A program made the position numbers and the translations under genes. From Larix kaempferi (Eukaryota > Streptophyta > Pinopsida > Pinales > Pinaceae), in assembly GCA_027924585.1 (NCBI GenBank), contig BSBM01000442.1, positions 9,920,001 through 9,984,000 of the forward strand: a stretch of 64,000 nucleotides of DNA, read 5' to 3'. The notes under the pieces are model-generated. The model was not told the origin of the DNA. It ran no database searches and saw only the letters and a program-made list of their open reading frames with translations. Shown piece by piece: positions 1 through 12,281 of the stretch (its first letter is position 1; the number at the start of each line of letters is the position of its first letter).

Positions 1-365
1 GAGTTCGGGAAAGTCTTCCGAAACTGCGGAAGGATTCCGCGAACGGTTCCGAAATTGCGGAAGAGTTCGGGAAAGTCTTCCGAAACTGCGGAAGGATTCC
101 GCGAACGGTTCCGAAATCGCGAGAGGATTCGGGAAAGTCTTCCGAAACGGCGGAAGCCTTCGCCGAATGGCTCCGCAACGGAAGCCTTCGCCGAATGGCT
201 CTGCAGTTGCGGGAGCATTCGCTGAATGGCTCCGCAGTTGCGGGAGAATTCAGCGAATCGCTCCGCCATTGCGGAAGCATTCGCCGAACTGCTCCGCAAC
301 TGCGGAAGCGTTCGCCGAACTGCTCCGTGTTGCGGAAGCATTCGGAGAACCGGCCCGCGCGCCCG
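1..365 (+). repeat. GC-rich hairpin array, first tandem copy (truncated)
   Basis: Two 62-bp units start at 1 and 63, followed by degenerate units of about 30 bp rich in CGGAA and TTCCG. Many units are short inverted repeats such as CTTCCG, six bases, CGGAAG. The block ends in a run of 22 A at 366-387. It is the counterpart of 7679-8043. Confidence 0.85.
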
Positions 366-3300
366 AAAAAAAAAAAAAAAAAAAAAACTTGATTTCTGAA
401 TAGCAGGAGCACCGGGGCTCAGAATGGGATGATTTCTATGGGGCTTGGAGGCCATTGACGAAGGCCACGAAAGAACCAGTGAAGACCCCAAGTCCATTAC
501 ACTCCGATTTGACAGAAATTGGATAATAGTGACTTTTGAAGGACAGAGTCCCGGGGCTTGACAGAAGGTCGGTTTGAGCCGAAATTGATCAGGCACGGCC
601 ATGAAGCAGGCACAATGTTAAGTTCTGAATCTTGGAGCCAAACTCCAAAGGATGTGGAGTCGGGGTGAGCAAGAAGGCCAAAAAGCACTGTTCCGGGCCA
701 CTTTTTCGGGATTTTGAAAAGCTGGTGGGCAGTGAAAGTGACCCCTGATGTGGGAATCAGAAATTTTATTGAACTAGACATTTCATATTCTCATTAAGAA
801 GGACAGTTTCCGTTAGACGAAGATTTTCCAGAAATGCACCGTTTGGGAGATAGCCATTTTTGGCCCAAAATTTGGAATTTTGGGAAAATGTGAAAAGTGG
901 GAAGTAGTGAAATCCAGAAATTCATAGAAGATGAATGGTGCATCGGAATTGAAATCCGTGAATTTCTGAGTGTTCCTTGTTATATGGACTAACTTCGCCC
1001 GATAGATAAGTTTTTGTGATTCCTCATAGATTTTCTTCCACAGGTGGCTGAATTTGGCATTCGGGACCAAAATGCAACTGTGTAAAATGTGCAAAACTGA
1101 AGTGAAAGTTGTCATTTTTGAAGGGATGCAGTTTTCACACCCGATGTCGGAATGGAGCATGAAAACAGGCATTGGAAAGCTTGTCCAGCAGGGAACGATG
1201 ATACATGACCAGAGTTTGAATGAGGTCTACAAATATCATAATTATTTAGTGCAGAAGAGTGCCAACGGCTGTTTTTGACAAAGAAATTTTGTTGTCAATG
1301 TGGGAAATTTCTACAATTGCAGGATATGGAAGAGAAATTCCATGATACGAGGAGGGATCGAAAAGGGAAGAATTCCTTAAACCCTTGTTTGTTATCATAC
1401 TTATAATTATGAAATTGTCATATGGCATAAAAATGATAAAAATATAAGGGATTACATAGATGTATATGCACTAGATGGCATCTTAACAAACATTGCATAG
1501 TACATGTGGGAATGCTTGTGCATAAATGGGATGTTGCATATTGGTAAAATAATGAAGTCTGCAAATACAATGAACCACTGATGGAGAATATTGTGGCTGA
1601 TAATCATTATTGATGTTGGTATGGGTTGTAGGACCAAAGATAACAAAGAGCATGGCCAAATGTGCTGAGGATGTTGTTGCATGAAGCCAGCAACCTTATG
1701 CAGAAAGGATGGTGCAACAAATCTATGATCATAAAATTGGCAAAAGGACCGAGCAGCCTTGGTAAGAGGCCAACTGATCAGGTAACATCAGGAGATGTTA
1801 ATGGTAGCCATGCAGGTAATGATTATTGGTGCCAAATTGCATGAATGTTGAAAGAGGATTTGGTAAGATCCCTTCAACTATGTTTGAACTATGTTGAGTT
1901 AGTTTGCTTGTGATATTGAATACCAATTGGAACTGTTAACCTACCAAGCTTGGTGAGGTGTGGGTAAGTGAAGGAAATGATCCTTACACCCTATGATTGT
2001 TTAAAAATCTCAATGCATTCATATGAATTTATATCATGCCATGTGTATGTTGGTTATGTGCTTACTAACCAAAGCAAGTGAGGACTGGTGGTCCTAATTA
2101 TGATAATGCAAGTTATATGAGATAGTCATGTTTCGATCATAATATGCTTGAGTGCATGGTACTCATGAAACAATGCAAGGTAGCATTAAGTAGATGTGCA
2201 TTAAGAGATTTTATAAACCTTGTGATGCATTGTATGAATGCATAGGTATGATGCATATGTTATTACAAATAAATAATGAATGAAATGATGAATTGATGAT
2301 AATTCTAGGACAATTTCATGGGCTGTTATGAATGCAGAATAGTAAGTGCACGAAAATCCCAACCATGATCGATGGGCTGCTAGAATGCTCTGTGGAAAGA
2401 CAGAGTTGTATGAATGATATGACTGTGAAATTGGATCTAGAGCTTATGAGAAGGAATCTCATGGTTGAGAGCTCTAAGTTCTGTTAGTAAGAACAGTTGT
2501 AAATCTCAGATTGGTAAATATTTCGGATTTGAAATTTTGCCAATAATTGCTAATGACTGTTTGGCTTATATGAAAATGTGTCAGGAGGACATGCTGTAAG
2601 TGGATGCTCATGTATGGCAGCAGGACACAAGACCATAACGGGCAGAGTGGTGTCCCTTGCAGGAGCCAAACAATATGAGGATAGCCTCATGGATAAGAAA
2701 ACCAATTTCTGTAGTAGACAGAATTGTAAATTCATATTGAATTTGATTATTAATGCTATTGATTGGTTATGGAACAATCATATTTGAAGCTTATTGCTAA
2801 ATGTTGCTGACTGTTTGGCTATGTGATAAAGTGTTCCAGGATGACACATTGCAGGAAGATCATGTGTGATGGCCTGCAGAAGCCAAACTAGATGGGAAGG
2901 ATCCCATGCTTTGGAAATGGGTTTCGGGTGAAACGCCATTGTAAATGTTGATAATGTCTCAGACAAACTGCATGTTGGTAAAGCATGTGAGTGAGACAGT
3001 AAATTATGCCAAGAAGGCATGTGTGGGTTATGGCACGTGAAAAGATTGGGGTGGCAAACCGAAGGACTATTGACTCAGAGAAGGGAGCCCCATTCTTCAC
3101 AAATGCAGAAAATATACATCTATGAAGCGAATGAGTATTCCGTAACCCTAACTAAGAATATACGTGTCTGGTTATTAGATTTAATATGCAGAGCATGCTC
3201 CATCTTATTTATATCATTGCAGACTGCTTGAGTATGATTAGGGACTACATGGCGCACATCGGAGAGGGGGTGCACACCTTTTCTGGTGCTGGGTCATGAT

Positions 3301-3730
3301 AGGGTTTTTCAATATTGACTACATCCTAAGGGAATGGACGCATTCCTGGTGTTTCAATACTTGATAGTGAATGATATGAAATATGATTACAATTTTTGGG
3401 CAACAATACTGATGAGCCTGCTTATCCTTCTTGTGCTAACAGCTTACACAGATGCAACTTGGTGTTGCACGAAAGAGGCAAAGTGAAGAAAGGGTGCTCA
3501 AGAGGACTGTATGGGCAGTGGTAACCTTTCTACGCTCACACTAAAGGACACTAGAAGGGGTGGATAGGCCCAGGGAGCTGTGTTGCAGAAAAGGGGTATT
3601 ATCCTTGCGTAGTGTGAGTGGGTATTGTGGGGCCATGCTAGTCTGCAGTCAAGTGAGTCACCTATGGAGTTCCTGGAGGGAACTGCTGGTTGCACAAGAG
3701 AGGGAGCCACGTAATCATATTATGTTGTTC

Positions 3731-4216
3731 ATATTGCCTGAGAAACCCAGTCGATGTACTGGCTTGGCAATGGTTGTTGTATGCCTGATAAACCCAGTCG
3801 GCGTACTGGCTTGGCATTGGTTATTTGGGAGTTGTGGTGAAAGGTTGCTGGATGCCTGATAAACCCAGTCGGTGTACTGGCTTGGCATGATTGTTAAATT
3901 AATGCCTGACAAACCCAGTCGGTGTACTGGCTTGGCATTGGATATTTGCATGTTGTGAAGGTACTGGTTATTTGGGTGATATTTCCTGACAAACCCAGTC
4001 AGAGAACTGGCTTGGAAATGGTTATTAAATGCTTGATAAACCCAGTCGGCGTACTGGCTTAGCGAACTGATTTTGAAACGCTTGATAAACCCAGTCGGCG
4101 TACTGGCTTAGCATACTGATTTTTGAAATGCTTGATAAACCCAGTCGGAGTACTGGCTTAGCATACTGATTGGTGGGATGCCTGATAAACCCAGTCAGCG
4201 CACTGGCTTGGCATTG
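3731..4216 (+). repeat. Nine-copy array of covarying stem-loops, first tandem interior
   Basis: Nine units of about 38 bp lie near 3731, 3781, 3851, 3902, 3980, 4028, 4078, 4127 and 4178, separated by unrelated spacers of roughly 8 to 40 bp. Each unit has an outer stem, a left loop TGATAAAC, an inner stem CCAGT/ACTGG closing a six-base loop, a right loop CTT, and the outer stem partner. The outer stem exists as ATGCC/GGCAT, TTGCC/GGCAA, TTTCC/GGAAA and ATGCT/AGCAT, so both sides change together. Units near 4028 and 4078 have one mismatch or wobble. A tenth, looser relative lies near 4652. Confidence 0.88.
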
Positions 4217-4473
4217 CCTATTCGGATGATGTTGTGGAGCAGCATGTGTGCTGGCCAAACATCCACCCCACAGGTGATCCAAGACTTGTAAAGCAGAGAA
4301 GGAAACCTGTGGAGTAAAGAGGAAAATGCACAATACAGATAAGTATTCATTCTCATTTATTTCTTGGTTTGAATAATGAAGTTTTTGGGTACAAGTCTTA
4401 TGACAACTGAGCTAATACACTGTTGTTTCTTTGTTGGAAACCTTGGCCATTGCAGGAAGCAAGGACCCTGAAA

Positions 4474-4593
4474 GAGCTATAAAGGCTTGGTAAATCCAGA
4501 GAGTAACTGGTTGGAGCTATAAATGCTTGGTAAAGCCAGAGAGTAACTGGCTGGAGCTATAAAATTCTTGGCAAATTCAGAGAATAGTTGGTG
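4474..4593 (+). repeat. Three-copy 40-bp repeat, first tandem interior
   Basis: Units start at GAGCTAT at 4474, 4514 and 4554, exactly 40 bp apart. The core CCAG, seven bases, CTGG is another inverted repeat, and the middle unit extends it to AGCCAG/CTGGCT. It resembles the inner stem of the array at 3731-4216 and may share its origin. The equivalent in the second interior is 12162-12281. Confidence 0.75.
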
Positions 4594-5733
4594 GGAACAT
4601 TAACCACTCGATGTTGTGGAGCAGCCGGCATGCTGGCCAAACATTCCCTTAAACAATTGATAAAACCAGTCAGCATACTGGCCTGGCATTGCCTGTTCGA
4701 ATGGTTGTGGAGTAGCCTGCGTGTTGGCCCAACATTCATGGTGGTATCCACGGGAAATCCAATGCTTGGAAAGCGAAGAAGGATCCTGTGGGATAAAGTG
4801 AAGACATCCTATAAAGATAAATATTTGGGTATTGCTGGAAGCAAGGACTATGAAAGCATCTGGAGGATGCATGTGGACATGTGACCATCCTAAAAAGAGC
4901 TCAATATGAGCAGTAATGAAAGATGGTGCTAGTGGAACTGTGTGGGTCCTAGCAGCCAAAGGTTCTGTAAGCAACCATGGGGAAAGGTTCCCTAGTTGAA
5001 ATCTACTCGACAGACCTTAGACACTAACGTGTCATAGCCGAGAAAGGGCAAGTCAAGCATTCACATTGAAGTGAAAGAAGCCAAGGAGCATAGAACCACC
5101 AATGATGGTGTGGCTCCGGATTGAAACCAGATTAAGAGGGGGAAACTCTTACTCTTCTCTTTCTTTTTTTTGACTAATGCATCTCAGAAACAAAAGACTA
5201 TTGAGTGCATGTCATAAATGAGAATAATTTGTGTTTAATTGCTTGAAATGAATTGTGAATGCTGAAATAGTTATTTTCTTGTGAAAGGATGAACATGAAT
5301 GAGTTCATGTGTATGTGGGAAAGCATGAATGTGTGGAAGTCTCGTGAGTAAAGCATGGACGTTCCAAGTCAATTAGGAAAATAATTGACTAATTTTATTA
5401 TTGTGTTATGCTTGTCCTAACAGGAATTGCCATGCTAAGTCTCACAGATAGTTGCTGGGACAACAAGAAAGATGGCATCCATGAAATTCCAGACTTGTAG
5501 ATCAGCTGGAAGATAAACAAACAAAAAGGGGTTGCTGTGGAGCGATGCCCACCTGCAGAACTGGAAGACCAAAGCTAGCAAAAGTAGCTTGAGGAAGCCA
5601 AAGGACTTGATCTTGAAAGTCAAAGTAAGGGGGTAAAACGCAGAACAGACCTGTCACATTTTGTGAATTTTAGATCATGTGTAAAGTGGGTATTCATACC
5701 TAAGTGTTGGAACACTTAGGACGGTGTTATTCC

Positions 5734-5746
5734 AAGGGGAGGGGAA
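5734..5746 (+). other. Polypurine tract of LARD element
   Basis: AAGGGGAGGGGAA lies immediately before the LTR start TGTAATG, the normal position of the plus-strand primer in an LTR retrotransposon. The same tract precedes the next LTR at 13422-13434. Confidence 0.85.
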
Positions 5747-7054
5747 TGTAATGTCCCCAGTTTGGCCCCATGGCATTAACACTATAAATGATGTAATATT
5801 GTTAGGAAATCATGGTGAGGAGCTCAAGGCCAAGGCCCCGCCATCGATTTCGTGATGCATATGGTTTGCGTGCTAGCAATGCACAGTGGAAATTCAAATA
5901 GCATGTAATATGCATTTTAATAAAAAATACCCACAACTAGCTATGCAATGCAACAAAGAGACGGGGGCATGATTTCACAAGGAATTGGGAGGGAAAACAT
6001 TCAAACCCTTGAGCCAATAGAGTCAAGCCAAGTGTCAATGAGGAAACCCATCAAACCCTCAACTACCCATGTTGACTTTTGTACCCAACCATTGATTTCT
6101 CCCAAGAGTTGGTTGGGGAAGTTATTGCCTTTGGAATGGGAAGGTATGGCTGTCCAAAATCGGGTATGGGCAAGCCACCCTTCATGGAAAAACGTGTTGG
6201 TCTTTTGGGCAGGAAGAGAGCCACGAAATGGCTTCCTAAGGGACTATTCACCATGGCCTTGCTCTCTCACGCAGCTCAAGCTGCCTGGGCGTTTTCCTCC
6301 CTCGTTTTGCTGTGTCTCCCTTCATCTTTTAGCTGGGAAGGGGCGTTTTTGTGTTGGTTACCCGTGGGGAAAGAGAGCAGAACATTTTGGGTCTTCCTGG
6401 GGGTCGTTTAGGCCATTGGAAGGGATCCTAACCAGTGGAGAGAAATCGGTTTTGCTCCCTGGGGTTGAAAACAAAATTCCACAGTTCATTGGGTGAACCA
6501 CGAGCTGGGGGAACCAATGTGGACCCTGTTTTGTGAACACCTCTGTTGTAAATGTGTAACCCTGTCAATAGTCATTTTGTTGTGAGAAGGAAGAGTATGT
6601 TGGGTATGGGTGATGGGTAATCCATTATTCTGGCTTGGCTGAGATAAAAATGGTTATTGGGCAGTGGTTGAGCTGGAATGCCCCCTTTGTCCTTGTGAGA
6701 ATCATGCCCAGCTCGGGGGTGGCCTTCGGACGGACTCAGTATAAGCTGTCGAAGAGCCTACGGTTGGGTAGAACGTTGCAGCGACATGGCTAGTTGCTTG
6801 GGACAATTGAAACGAAGATAAGTGTTTCTGCCTATATATTTATTTATGAAATGCTTTTATTAATGCCTGAAATCTTGAATGTATTCGAATGATTGTGTGG
6901 ATGTTGTTTCCGCTGTGCATGATTGATTGTCTACATCTGCACATTCATATCTTATTTCTTGTAATGAAATGAGTGGGCTAAATTTTGATTAAGAGCCCCA
7001 TCGATTGGTAGTATGTTCCTTGCTTCACAGTGGTCAGCAGGTGGGGACATTACA
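5747..7054 (+). mobile_element. LARD long terminal repeat, central
   Basis: This 1,308-bp LTR starts TGTAATGTCCCC and ends GGGGACATTACA, a perfect 12-bp terminal inverted repeat. It is preceded by a polypurine tract and followed by a Met-type primer site, so it acts both as 3' LTR of the first interior and 5' LTR of the second. By eye it differs from the LTR at 13435-14742 at about 14 positions (near 1 percent), mostly transitions. A TATA-like CTATATATTTATT lies near 6831. No protein similarity is visible; the open frames near 5948-6496 are not conserved coding that I recognise. Confidence 0.93.
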
Positions 7055-7057
7055 TTG

Positions 7058-7070
7058 TGGTATCAGAGCC
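7058..7070 (+). other. Primer binding site, initiator-Met tRNA type
   Basis: TGGTATCAGAGCC begins three bases after the LTR end. It is complementary to the 3' end of plant initiator methionine tRNA, the usual primer of plant LTR retrotransposons, and sets the element's orientation as plus. Confidence 0.92.
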
Positions 7071-7334
7071 CTAGGTTCAACACTACGGCTGTTGGGCCCT
7101 TCACGGAGATGTAAATCAGTGTGTGTGAACATGCATTTTGTACTTGGAATTAAAACGCATTAAAAGAAACTGAAATGCATTTTGTGTGTACATGCATTTT
7201 GTATTTTGTATTTTGCATGTACAGGGATTAATTGTGAATCCATTGCATGGACTGTCGAATGATAAATGAATAAAAGATTTTGAATTTTCCTAAGTCGGGC
7301 TGAAAAATTCGTTTAAGACTGTTTCGGGGAGAAT

Positions 7335-8043
7335 TCCTGAATGTCTTCCGAAACTATGGAAGCATTCAGTGAATTGCCCCGAAACTGCGGAAGCATTCCG
7401 CGAAGTTTTCCGCAACGCGGAGGAATTCGGGAAGTCGCCCCGAAATTTGCGGAAGGAATTCCCTTCCGAAATTTTCGGAAGGAATTCTCTTCCGAACTTT
7501 GCGGAAGGATTCCGCGAGTTGTCCCGCAACGCGGAAAAACTCGGCAAACTGCTCCGAAAAAGAAGAAAATTTTCCAAGTGTTTTCGAAAAATTACATTTA
7601 AAGTTTGTTTCGGAAGGAGTTCGGGAAAGTCTTCCGAAACTGCGGAAGGATTCCGCGAACGGTTCCGAAATTGCGGAAGAGTTCGGGAAAGTCTTCCGAA
7701 ACTGCGGAAGGATTCCGCGAACGGTTCCGAAATTGCGGAAGAGTTCGGGAAAGTCTTCCGAAACTGCGGAAGGATTCCGCGAACGGTTCCGAAATCGCGA
7801 GAGGATTCGGGAAAGTCTTCCGAAACGGCGGAAGCCTTCGCCGAATGGCTCCGCAACGGAAGCCTTCGCCGAATGGCTCTGCAGTTGCGGGAGCATTCGC
7901 CGAATGGCTCCGCAGTTGCGGGAGAATTCAGCGAATCGCTCCGCCATTGCGGAAGCATTCGCCGAACTGCTCCGCAACTGCGGAAGCGTTCGCCGAACTG
8001 CTCCGCGTTGCGGAAGCATTCGGAGAACCGGCCCGCGCGCCCG
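7335..8043 (+). repeat. GC-rich 62-bp hairpin array, second interior
   Basis: Units beginning GAGTTCGGG at 7617, 7679 and 7741 are exactly 62 bp apart. Shorter related units of about 30 bp extend on both sides. Most units hold an inverted repeat such as TTCCG/CGGAA or TCCGC/GCGGA with a four- to six-base loop. The array is almost free of stop codons, so several overlapping frames on both strands stay open for 190 to 288 codons. The 62-bp period shifts frame at every unit, so I treat these frames as composition effects and not genes. Confidence 0.87.

Positions 8044-8075
<32 letters not shown>
8044..8075 (+). repeat. Internal poly-A tract (A32)
   Basis: A run of 32 A ends the GC-rich array. 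The equivalent in the first interior (366-387) is 22 A. The ten-base difference accounts for the shift between the two copies upstream (7,678) and downstream (7,688) of it. Confidence 0.95.
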
Positions 8076-8077
<2 letters not shown>

Positions 8078-11000
8078 TGATTTCTGAATAGCAGGAGCAC
8101 CGGGGCTCAGAATGGGATGATTTCTGTGGGGCTTGGAGGCCATTGACGAAGGCCACGAAAGAACCAGTGAAGACCCCAAGTCCATTACACTCCGATTTGA
8201 CAGAAATTGGATAATAGTGACTTTTGAAGGATAGAGTCCCGGGGCTTGACAGAAGGTCGGTTTGAGCCGAAATTGATCAGGCACGGCCATGAAGCAGGCA
8301 CAATGTTAAGTTCTGAATCTTGGAGCCAAACTCCAAAGGATGTGGAGTCGGGGTGAGCAAGAAGGCTAAAAAGCACTGTTCCGGGCCACTTTTTCGGGAT
8401 TTTGAAAAGCTTGTGGGCAGTGAAAGTGACCCCTGATGTGGGAATCAGAAATTTTATTGAACTAGACATTTCATATTCTCATTAAGAAGGACAGTTTCCG
8501 TTAGACGAAGATTTTCCAGAAATGCACCGTTTGGGAGATAGCCATTTTTGGCCCAAAATTTGGAATTTTGGGAAAATGTGAAAAGTGGGAAGTAGTGAAA
8601 TCCAGAAATTCATAGAAGATGAATGGTGCATCGGAATTGAAATCCGTGAATTTCTGAGTGTTCCTTGTTATATGGACTAACTTCGCCCGATAGATAAGTT
8701 TTTGTGATTCCTCATAGATTTTCTTCCACAGGTGGCTGAAGTTGGCATTCGGGACCAAAATGCAACTGTGTAAAATGTGCAAAACTGAAGTGAAAGTTGT
8801 CATTTTTGAAGGGATGCAGTTTTCACACCCGATGTCGGAATGGAGCATGAAAACAGGCATTGGAAAGCTTGTCCAGCAGGGAACGATGATACATGACCAG
8901 AGTTTGAATGAGGTCTACAAATATCATAATTATTTAGTGCAGAAGAGTGCCAACGGCTGTTTTTGACAAAGAAATTTTGTTGTCAATGTGGGAAATTTCT
9001 ACAATTGCAGGATATGGAAGAGAAATTCCATGATACGAGGAGGGATCGAAAAGGGAAGAATTCCTTAAACCCTTGTTTGTTATCATACTTATAATTATGA
9101 AATTGTCATATGGCATAAAAATGATAAAAATATAAGGGATTACATAGATGTATATGCACTAGATGGCATCTTAACAAACATTGCATAGTACATGTGGGAA
9201 TGCTTGTGCATAAATGGGATGTTGCATATTGGTAAAATAATGAAGTCTGCAAATGCAATGAACCACTGATGGAGAATATTGTGGCTGATAATCATTATTG
9301 ATGTTGGTATGGGTTGTAGGACCAAAGATAACAAAGAGCATGGCCAAATGTGCTGAGGATGTTGTTGCATGAAGCCAGCAACCTTATGCAGAAAGGATGG
9401 TGCAACAAATCTATGATCATAAAATTGGCAAAAGGACCGAGCAGCCTTGGTAAGAGGCCAACTGATCAGGTAACATCAGGCGATGTTAATGGTAGCCATG
9501 CAGGTAATGATTATTGGTGCCAAATTGCATGAATGTTGAAAGAGGATTTGGTAAGATCCCTTCAACTATGTTTGAACTATGTTGAGTTAGTTTGCTTGTG
9601 ATATTGAATACCAATTGGAACTGTTAACCTACCAAGCTTGGTGAGGTGTGGGTAAGTGAAGGAAATGATCCTTACACCCTATGATTGTTTAAAAATCTCA
9701 ATGCATTCATATGAATTTATATCATGCCATGTGTATGTTGGTTATGTGCTTACTAACCAAAGCAAGTGAGGACTGGTGGTCCTGATTATGATAATGCAAG
9801 TTATATGAGATAGTCATGTTTCGATCATAATATGCTTGAGTGCATGGTACTCATGAAACAATGCAAGGTAGCATTAAGTAGATGTGCATTAAGAGATTTT
9901 ATAAACCTTGTGATGCATTGTATGAATGCATAGGTATGATGCATATGTTATTACAAATAAATAATGAATGAAATGATGAATTGATGATAATTCTAGGACA
10001 ATTTCATGGGCTGTTATGAATGCAGAATAGTAAGTGCACGAAAATCCCAATCATGATCGATGGGCTGCTAGAATGCTCTGTGGAAAGACAGAGTTGTATG
10101 AATGATATGACTGTGAAATTGGATCTAGAGCTTATGAGAAGGAATCTCATGGTTGAGAGCTCTAAGTTCTGTTAGTAAGAACAGTTGTAAATCTTAGATT
10201 GGTAAATATTTCGGATTTGAAATTTTGCCAATAATTGCTAATGACTGTTTGGCTTATATGAAAATGTGTCAGGAGGACATGCTGTAAGTGGATGCTCATG
10301 TATGGCAGCAGGACACAAGACCATAACGGGCAGAGTGGTGTCCCTTGCAGGAGCCAAACAATATGAGGATAGCCTCATGGATAAGAAAACCAATTTCTGT
10401 AGTAGACAGAATTGTAAATTCATATTGAATTTGATTATTAATGCTATTGATTGGTTATGGAACAATCATATTTGAAGCTTATTTCTAAATGTTGCTGACT
10501 GTTTGGCTATGTGATAAAGTGTTCCAGGATGACACATTGCAGGAAGATCATGTGTGATGGCCTGCAGAAGCCAAACTAGATGGGAAGGATCCCATGCTTT
10601 GGAAATGGGTTTCGGGTGAAACGCCATTGTAAATGTTGATAATGTCTCAGACAAACTGCATGTTGGTAAAGCATGTGAGTGAGACAGTAAATTATGCCAA
10701 GAAGGCATGTGTGGGTTATGGCACGTGAAAAGATTGGGGTGGCAAACCGAAGGACTATTGACTCAGAGAAGGGAGCCCCATTCTTCACAAATGCAGAAAA
10801 TATACATCTGTGAAGCGAATGAGTATTCCGTAACCCTAACTAAGAATATACGTGTCTGGTTATTAGATTTAATATGCAGAGCATGCTCCATCTTATTTAT
10901 ATCATTGCAGACTGCTTGAGTATGATTAGGGCCTACATGGCGCACATCGGAGAGGGGGTGCACACCTTTTCTGGTGCTGGGTCATGATAGGGTTTTTCAA

Positions 11001-11418
11001 TATTGACTACATCCTAAGGGAATGGACGCATTCCTGGTGTTTCAATACTTGATAGTGAATGATATGAAATATGATTACAATTTTTGGGCAACAATACTGA
11101 TGAGCCTGCTTATCCTTCTTGTGCTAACAGCTTACACAGATGCAACTTGGTGTTGCACGAAAGAGGCAAAGTGAAGAAAGGGTGCTCAAGAGGACTGTAT
11201 GGGCAGTGGTAACCTTTCTACGCTCACACTAAAGGACACTAGAAGGGGTGGATAGGCCCAGGGAGCTGTGTTGCAGAAAAGGGGTATTATCCTTGCGTAG
11301 TGTGAGTGGGTATTGTGGGGCCATGCTAGTCTGCAGTCAAGTGAGTCACCTATGGAGTTCCTGGAGGGAACTGCTGGTTGCACAAGAGAGGGAGCCACGT
11401 AATCATATTATGTTGTTC

Positions 11419-11904
11419 ATATTGCCTGAGAAACCCAGTCGATGTACTGGCTTGGCAATGGTTGTTGTATGCCTGATAAACCCAGTCGGCGTACTGGCTT
11501 GGCATTGGTTATTTGGGAGTTGTGGTGAAAGGTTGCTGGATGCCTGATAAACCCAGTCGGTGTACTGGCTTGGCATGATTGTTAAATTAATGCCTGACAA
11601 ACCCAGTCGGTGTACTGGCTTGGCATTGGATATTTGCATGTTGTGAAGGTACTGGTTATTTGGGTGATATTTCCTGACAAACCCAGTCAGAGAACTGGCT
11701 TGGAAATGGTTATTAAATGCTTGATAAACCCAGTCGGCGTACTGGCTTAGCGAACTGATTTTGAAACGCTTGATAAACCCAGTCGGCGTACTGGCTTAGC
11801 ATACTGATTTTTGAAATGCTTGATAAACCCAGTCGGAGTACTGGCTTAGCATATTGATTGGTGGGATGCCTGATAAACCCAGTCAGCGCACTGGCTTGGC
11901 ATTG
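11419..11904 (+). repeat. Nine-copy array of covarying stem-loops, second interior
   Basis: This is the exact counterpart of 3731-4216, with the same nine units and the same covarying outer stems. It differs by very few bases, for example a change just outside the stem near 11852. Both interiors therefore keep all four stem types. Confidence 0.88.
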
Positions 11905-12161
11905 CCTATTCGGATGATGTTGTGGAGCAGCATGTGTGCTGGCCAAACATCCACCCCACAGGTGATCCAAGACTTGTAAAGCAGAGAAGGAAACCTGTGG
12001 AGTAACGAGGAAAATGCACAATACAGATAAGTATTCATTCTCATTTATTTCTTGGTTTGAATAATGAAGTTTTTGGGTACAAGTCTTATGACAACTGAGC
12101 TAATACACTGTTGTTTCTTTGTTGGAAACCCTGGCCATTGCAGGAAGCAAGGACCCTGAAA

Positions 12162-12281
12162 GAGCTATAAAGGCTTGGTAAATCCAGAGAGTAACTGGTT
12201 GGAGCTATAAATGCTTGGTAAAGCCAGAGAGTAACTGGCTGGAGCTATAAAATTCTTGGCAAATTCAGAGAATAGTTGGTG
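12162..12281 (+). repeat. Three-copy 40-bp repeat, second interior
   Basis: Counterpart of 4474-4593 with the same 40-bp period and the CCAG/CTGG inverted core. Confidence 0.72.

Larger units (their letters stand above)
1..5746 (+). mobile_element. LARD-type LTR element, first tandem interior (5' end outside window)
   Basis: This is the interior of a large non-coding LTR retrotransposon. Every part of it recurs about 7,688 bp downstream (7679-13434) with only scattered substitutions and a poly-A length difference of ten bases. It begins inside the GC-rich 62-bp array, so its own primer site and left LTR lie outside the window. No gag, protease, RT, RNase H or integrase similarity is visible on either strand. 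Open frames outside the GC-rich array stay below about 185 codons and resemble nothing I know. It ends in a polypurine tract at 5734-5746 directly before the LTR at 5747. Large size, lack of coding and well-kept LTRs match the LARD definition. Mobilisation would need proteins from a partner element, which is inference. Confidence 0.82.

Noticed and set aside
3731-4216. CRISPR-like look of the stem-loop array (palindromic repeats with spacers)
   Set aside because: The setting is a plant LTR element, the repeats vary, spacers differ widely in length, and there is no cas gene or leader.
5948-6496. 182-codon frame within the LARD LTR
   Set aside because: It lies inside an LTR, is shortened to 92 codons in the other LTR copy, and has no recognisable domain.
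8044-8075. Poly-A tail of a SINE or processed pseudogene
   Set aside because: The sequence before it is a tandem array without tRNA-like boxes or a gene. No flanking target duplication is visible, and it is an internal part of both LARD copies.
7290-8156. Long overlapping open frames (up to 288 codons) on both strands in the GC-rich array
   Set aside because: The 62-bp unit shifts frame at each repeat, all frames are open because the array lacks stop triplets, and the products are low-complexity Arg/Ser/Phe repeats.
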